Program-made: the position numbers and the translations under genes | The notes under the pieces: model-generated | The model's database searches: none | What the model saw: the letters and a program-made list of their open reading frames with translations, nothing else | What the model was told of the DNA's origin: nothing | Shown: positions 60,079-64,000 of the stretch, one piece after another | Layout: every line of letters starts with the position of its first letter | Position numbering within the stretch: position 1 is the stretch's first letter | Assembly (NCBI RefSeq): GCF_017916365.1 | Contig: NZ_JAFMSU010000003.1 | Location: 806,001 to 870,000 of the forward strand | Direction: 5' to 3' | Origin: Rufibacter roseolus | GTDB lineage: Bacteria; Bacteroidota; Bacteroidia; Cytophagales; Hymenobacteraceae | Length of the DNA: 64,000 bases

Positions 60079-61206
60079 ATGAAGATAGGATACGACGCGA
60101 AACGCGCTTTTACCAATACCTCGGGCCTGGGAAATTACAGCCGGTTTGTTATCTCGGGCATGATGATGCATTATTCCCAGGACGAGTACGCGCTGTTTAC
60201 CCCCCGCCGAAACGATTTGTTCAAGGATTTCTTTCCGGCCGTGGCCAAAACCCAGATTGTACAGCCCAACGGGTTAGGCAAGCGGTTCTCTTCTCTTTGG
60301 CGCACCTTCGGGCTTCGGGCGGCTTTGCCCCGGCACGGGGTGCAGGTGTACCATGGCCTCAGCAATGAGCTGCCCTACGGCCTGGACCGGCAGCGTACCA
60401 AACTAGTGGTCACCATCCATGATTTGATTTTCCTGCGTTTCCCGGAACTCTATCCTACCATTGACCGCTACATCTACCGCAAGAAGTTCAAGGACGCCTG
60501 CGACAGTGCGCACCAGATCATTGCCATCAGTGAGCAGACCGCCCAGGACCTGGAGGAGTTCTTCGGGGTAGGCCGCGAAAAGGTGCAGGTGGTGTACCAG
60601 GACTGCGATCCTGTTTTTCAGCTGATTCCCGAAAAAGAGGCCCAAAAAGCCGTGCGGCAGAAATACGGCTTACCAGGCCAGTTCATCCTGTGCGTGGGTA
60701 CGCTGGAGCGCCGCAAAAACCAATTGCATCTTTTGCAAGGCTGGCACGCGGCAGGCGCGCCTATTCCGCTGGTCTTCATCGGGCGCAAAACGGAGTACTA
60801 CCAGGAGATCCATGACTTTATTGAGCAGCATTCACTGGCGGAGAAGGTGTTGTTTCTGCCCTATATCCCGTTCCAGGAGCTGCCGGTGATTTACCAACTG
60901 GCCACGCTGTTTGTCTACCCTTCCATCTTTGAGGGCTTCGGGATACCTATCTTGGAGGCCTTGAACAGCGGCGTGCCCGTGATCACGTCTACCGGCTCCT
61001 GCTTCTCCGAGGCCGGCGGCCCGGCCACTCGCTACGTCTCCCCTACCGATGTTGAAGCCATGGCCCACGCCATCCGGGAAATCCTGTCCAGCCCCGATCT
61101 CCAGAAACAGATGGTAAAACAAGGCCTGGAACACGCCCAAACCTTCCGGCCGCAGGTCACCATCCCGCAGCTCTACCAGGTCTATGAGCAGGTCTTAAAT
61201 CAATAA
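60079..61206 (+). CDS. Glycosyltransferase family 4 (GT-B fold)
   Basis: 375 residues, cytoplasmic. The N-terminal domain begins MKIGYDAKRAFTNTSGLGNYSR with the acceptor-side Gly-rich loop. The C-terminal domain has FILCVGTLERRKNQLHLLQGW (nucleotide-sugar region), VLFLPYIPFQELPVIYQLA, and the E-x7-E signature in FVYPSIFEGFGIPILEALNSGVPVI, where Glu pairs contact the sugar nucleotide. It probably adds a hexose to a surface glycan or lipid; no polysaccharide genes adjoin it. Confidence 0.93.
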   Translation: MKIGYDAKRAFTNTSGLGNYSRFVISGMMMHYSQDEYALFTPRRNDLFKDFFPAVAKTQIVQPNGLGKRFSSLWRTFGLRAALPRHGVQVYHGLSNELPYGLDRQRTKLVVTIHDLIFLRFPELYPTIDRYIYRKKFKDACDSAHQIIAISEQTAQDLEEFFGVGREKVQVVYQDCDPVFQLIPEKEAQKAVRQKYGLPGQFILCVGTLERRKNQLHLLQGWHAAGAPIPLVFIGRKTEYYQEIHDFIEQHSLAEKVLFLPYIPFQELPVIYQLATLFVYPSIFEGFGIPILEALNSGVPVITSTGSCFSEAGGPATRYVSPTDVEAMAHAIREILSSPDLQKQMVKQGLEHAQTFRPQVTIPQLYQVYEQVLNQ

Positions 61207-61356
61207 AAATCTCCTGACTTTAAGCCGGGCATCAATAAAGCTTAGCTGAGAATTATTCTTACCGGGGACTGGATTAGGAAAGCTGTTTTTAGGCAATTTC
61301 TGCAAGACGGGCTTGAAATGGATATCCAATTAGCTAACGTCAACTCTGAAACTATT

Positions 61357-61547
61357 GCACATTCCGTCCCCCTTTGAAGGGGGTAGGGGGATAACAAGGC
61401 GGCGTCAAAAACCGAAAGCTTTCGCTACAGAGCTAATGCCGCCCTATTGAAAAGGGCAACCACAAGGGATTGCCCCTACACTTCGGAAATGCCATGATTA
61501 GCAGGAGTAGTCATCCCCCTACCCCCTTCAAAGGAGGACGAAATGCG
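61357..61547. repeat. Family-3 palindromic repeat, inverted pair enclosing a family-4 hairpin
   Basis: The left unit ends in GTAGGGGGAT (61357-61392); the right unit is TCATCCCCCTACCCCC onward to GACGAAATGCG (61511-61547). It has the same outward-facing layout as 38644-38799. Confidence 0.87.
61453..61479. repeat. Family-4 short hairpin repeat, copy 2
   Basis: AGGGCAACCACAAGGGATTG then CCCCTAC; complement of 38873-38900 with one difference. Confidence 0.75.
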
Positions 61548-61694
61548 TATACAGCATAGCAGAAAGGCACCCTATGTAGACTTAAATGTAGACTGAGTGG
61601 ATTGTCCTTCTTTTTTTAATCCCGAGCTCACTTTAATTACTTTCCTTCAGAAGGATAGAGAAGAATTTACCATTTAATCTGGGTCTCTAAGAAA

Positions 61695-62186
61695 TCATTC
61701 CTTATCTAGCTCCATATACAGGATGGGGTGCGGCTTGCCCATGGCATCCTGCTCAGAACGGTTGATCACTTTGAAACCGTGGCGCTGGTAGAACTCCAGG
61801 GCTTGTTCGTTCTCCTCGTTCACGTCTACTTTGGTCACGCCCTGATGCTGGATCACGTACTGCAGCAGAGCCGTGCCTATGCCTCTGCCCCGGGCCATGG
61901 GGTGCAGAAACAGCATCTCCAGTTTACCAGAAATTACCCCGGCAAAACCCAAGATGGCCCCGTGGTTGTTGCGGGCGCAGGTGAGCTGCATCATTTTGAG
62001 GTAGTCGTGCAGGATAATGGGCCGGAAATAGTCTATCTCCTCTTCGGTCACAAAGTCGTGGGTGGCCCGCACCGATGCCTCCCAAACTGCTACCAGCTCG
62101 GGATAATCCGCGGGCGTGGCGCCGCTCAGTCTGATATCAGGGATCGCTGAATGAATCATTTCCTTGGCCCTTTTATGACTAGACAC
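61695..62186 (-). CDS. GNAT-family N-acetyltransferase
   Basis: 163 residues (154 if the ATG at 62159, MIHSAIPDIRLSG, is used). A single GNAT domain: RLSGATPADYPELVAVWEASVRATHDFV at the start, the acetyl-CoA loop HPMARGRGIGTALLQYVI (about 95-112), and DVNEENEQALEFYQRHGFKV at the end. The pattern is that of the small-molecule or protein acetylating RimI/YafP-like group. The substrate is unknown. Single gene between a repeat-rich gap and the divergent M16 gene. Confidence 0.9.
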   Translation of the reverse strand: MSSHKRAKEMIHSAIPDIRLSGATPADYPELVAVWEASVRATHDFVTEEEIDYFRPIILHDYLKMMQLTCARNNHGAILGFAGVISGKLEMLFLHPMARGRGIGTALLQYVIQHQGVTKVDVNEENEQALEFYQRHGFKVINRSEQDAMGKPHPILYMELDKE

Positions 62187-62323
62187 CCAAAGACCCGGTG
62201 TACCCTATCAGAGGTTGAATAAAAACTTAAAGGGGAACGAATCCATTCTGATGCCCCCTTCTCCATCCTGCAAAATTGCGGGCCGCTTCTGCTAAATCTT
62301 CACCATTTCACGCCAATCCTCCG

Positions 62324-62331
62324 TACCTTTG
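62324..62331 (+). promoter_or_regulatory. Putative -7 element of the M16 peptidase gene
   Basis: TACCTTTG, perfect TAnnTTTG. It lies inside the frame that would be coding if translation began at 62276, and so supports the later TTG start at 62396. Confidence 0.45.
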
Positions 62332-62395
62332 CAGGCTGCTCTTTCTTTTAAACAACTTAAGGCAGCACAGAAGTGTTTTACTTGTAAACGCACCA

Positions 62396-63643
62396 TTGAA
62401 ATTGACGAAATTACCTGATTACCATATCCATACCCTATCAAACGGCATAAGAGTGCTGCACAAGCAGGTACCGCATACTAAAATCGCGCACTGCGGTTTT
62501 ATGATGGACATAGGCTCCCGCGATGAATTGCCCCATGAGCAAGGCCTGGCCCACTTCTGGGAGCACATGGCCTTCAAAGGCACACAGAAACGGAAATCGT
62601 TCCATATTCTGAACCGGCTGGAGAGCGTGGGCGGCGAACTGAACGCCTACACCACCAAGGAGAAGATCAGCTTTTATGCTTCGGTTTTGGAAAACCACTT
62701 CGAAAAGGCGTTTGAGCTCCTCACTGATATCACCTTTAATTCTACTTTCCCTGGCAAGGAGATTGAGAAGGAGCGCGGCGTGATTCTGGAGGAAATGGCT
62801 ATGTACCTGGATACCCCTGAAGACGCCATCATTGACGAGTTCGATGCCGTGGTGTTCCAGAACCACCCGCTGGGCTACAACATCCTGGGCACCCGTGAGA
62901 GCGTGAGCGGCTTTACCCGCGAGAACTTCCAGGTCTTCATTGAGCGCAACCTCAGCACTGATAAACTGGTGTTCTGCTCGGTGAGCAACTGGCCTATTGC
63001 CAAGGTGGTGAAGCTGGCGGAAAAATACCTGGGCCACATCCAGAGCAAGATCCAGCCCCGCGAGCGGCTTTTGTTCAACAGCTATCAGCCCCAGACGCTG
63101 GTCATGGAGAAGGCCATCCAGCAGGCGCACTGCGTAATCGGGTGCCCGGCCTATCCTTTGTCTGATCCGCGCCGACTGACCTTTTTCATGCTGGTGAACA
63201 TCCTGGGTGGCCCTGGCATGAACTCCCGCCTAAACCTGGCGGTGCGTGAGAAACATGGCCTTGTGTACACCATTGACGCAAACTACGCCACCTACGTGGA
63301 TACCGGATTGTTCGGAATTTACTTCGGGACGGAGAAAAAGCAGCTGAAGCGCACCGTTGGTCTGGTCTTGAAAGAACTAAAACTATTGCGGGAGAAGCCT
63401 ATGGGCTCGGTGCAGCTCCACACCGCCAAAGAACAGCTCATGGGCCAGTTGGCCATGGCCGAGGAAAGCAACATGGGCTTTATGATGATGATGGGCAAAA
63501 GCATCCTGGACCTGAACACCATTGAAAGCCTGAACGACATCTTTGGGCAGATCAGAAAAGTACAGGCCAACGACCTGCTGGAGATGGCCAACGATACCCT
63601 GCGCGAAGAAAACCTTAGTTTCCTGCAGTACGTGCCTAATTAA
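62396..63643 (+). CDS. M16-family zinc peptidase
   Basis: 415 residues from a TTG at 62396 (MKLTKLPDYHIHTLSNG). The frame is open upstream to 62276, but the extra residues (MRAASAKSSPF...) do not look like the family and contain the promoter element. The inverted zinc motif H-F-W-E-H is in GLAHFWEHMAFKGT, with the distal Glu in KERGVILEEMAMY, so the catalytic half is intact. The C-terminal half is the second M16 repeat (about 220-400). There is no signal peptide with this start, so it is probably cytoplasmic. A terminator follows at 63692. Confidence 0.88.
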   Translation: MKLTKLPDYHIHTLSNGIRVLHKQVPHTKIAHCGFMMDIGSRDELPHEQGLAHFWEHMAFKGTQKRKSFHILNRLESVGGELNAYTTKEKISFYASVLENHFEKAFELLTDITFNSTFPGKEIEKERGVILEEMAMYLDTPEDAIIDEFDAVVFQNHPLGYNILGTRESVSGFTRENFQVFIERNLSTDKLVFCSVSNWPIAKVVKLAEKYLGHIQSKIQPRERLLFNSYQPQTLVMEKAIQQAHCVIGCPAYPLSDPRRLTFFMLVNILGGPGMNSRLNLAVREKHGLVYTIDANYATYVDTGLFGIYFGTEKKQLKRTVGLVLKELKLLREKPMGSVQLHTAKEQLMGQLAMAEESNMGFMMMMGKSILDLNTIESLNDIFGQIRKVQANDLLEMANDTLREENLSFLQYVPN

Positions 63644-64000
63644 GCAACTGCCCTTGTAAGTCGGCTTTCTACTTTACTTCACTTTCTCACTAAAAGGCTG
63701 CCTCTGGCAGCCTTTTTCTATTTAAGAGGATTTCAAACCAGGAGAGCAAACATATCCAAGGTCGCTCAGGCTTTCTTGATTGAATAAATAACAAGAAATA
63801 TATTACGTATAAATACTCCTTTTCACATCATCTTTTAACTAAAACTAGCCACAAACAATTTCAATGTTTGTACATGAATACAAGGAATATATCTTCTACC
63901 TATTCTTTTAATTAAGTTTAAACTACTCACATCCACCTTGTAAATAGTTCTAATATTTTAACAACATATTGCCAAAATACAAAACCTTTTTACAAGAGAA
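63644..64000. other. AT-rich end of the window
   Basis: Apart from the terminator at 63692-63717 nothing is recognised. It is probably the upstream region of a gene beyond the window. Confidence 0.5.
63692..63717 (+). terminator. Terminator of the M16 peptidase gene
   Basis: AAAAGGCTGCC (63692-63702) pairs perfectly with GGCAGCCTTTT (63706-63716), loop TCT, followed by further T. Confidence 0.9.

Larger units (their letters stand above)
61207..61694. other. Gap between the glycosyltransferase and GNAT genes
   Basis: 488 bases. It holds the family-3 inverted pair (61357-61547) with a family-4 hairpin inside it. A weak AT-rich palindrome remnant is near 61280. The rest is AT-rich without signals. 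Confidence 0.6.

Overview
The window reads as a chromosomal segment of a Bacteroidota bacterium, most likely order Cytophagales, family Hymenobacteraceae (Rufibacter/Nibribacter/Pontibacter-like). The grounds are two SusC/SusD pairs, two secreted proteins with type IX secretion (T9SS) sorting tails, an arginine cluster built around N-succinylornithine transcarbamylase, TAnnTTTG promoter elements and almost no Shine-Dalgarno sequences. Genus is inference. No rRNA, tRNA, CRISPR array, integrase or intact insertion sequence was seen.

Layout. 1-119 is the tail of an ABC exporter ATPase. 519-11118 holds two divergent SusC/SusD outer-membrane uptake pairs around a 1.5 kb AT-rich spacer, followed by a small secreted protein. 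12674-22611 is a complete arginine cluster: a GNAT acyltransferase, argG, argC, argD, the succinylornithine-type transcarbamylase, argB, proC, a deacylase and argH. It ends at a strong terminator. 23093-26415 (minus) encodes a GH5 glycosidase and a sodium:solute symporter. 26641-32613 carries two paralogous T9SS cargo proteins and a TonB-dependent receptor. 33471-40067 holds DUF983, an AraC regulator, a PQQ-type sugar dehydrogenase, a PolX whose polymerase site looks dead, a small lipoprotein and an EVE protein. 40137-46885 is a head-to-tail array of four paralogous secreted proteins of about 516 residues and unknown function. 46882-50452 has nhaA, pyrR-pyrB and a small STAS-like protein. 50574-55231 has TolC, aminopeptidase P and a subtilase. 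55331-59802 is a BlaI/BlaR1-like pair with four TonB-type C-terminal repeats on the sensor, a DUF937 protein and a secreted protein with two such repeats. 60079-63643 has a glycosyltransferase, a GNAT and an M16 peptidase.

The coding content is mostly recognisable. The unexplained content is the four-gene paralog array and the intergenic DNA. The gaps carry several dispersed repeat families. Three look like REPIN-style inverted pairs of short palindromes, and two of the copies are nested. A degenerate AT-rich palindrome of about 32-40 bp occurs in at least 22 gaps, and its A-rich tail appears to point the same way whatever the gene direction.

How the genes work together. The arginine cluster encodes every step from glutamate to arginine except carbamoyl phosphate synthesis; proC links it to proline. 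PyrB draws on the same carbamoyl phosphate pool. The SusC/D pairs, the TonB-dependent receptor, GH5, the symporter and the sugar dehydrogenase fit a glycan-scavenging lifestyle. The BlaI/BlaR1-like pair looks like a proteolysis-controlled repressor circuit with a visible double operator.
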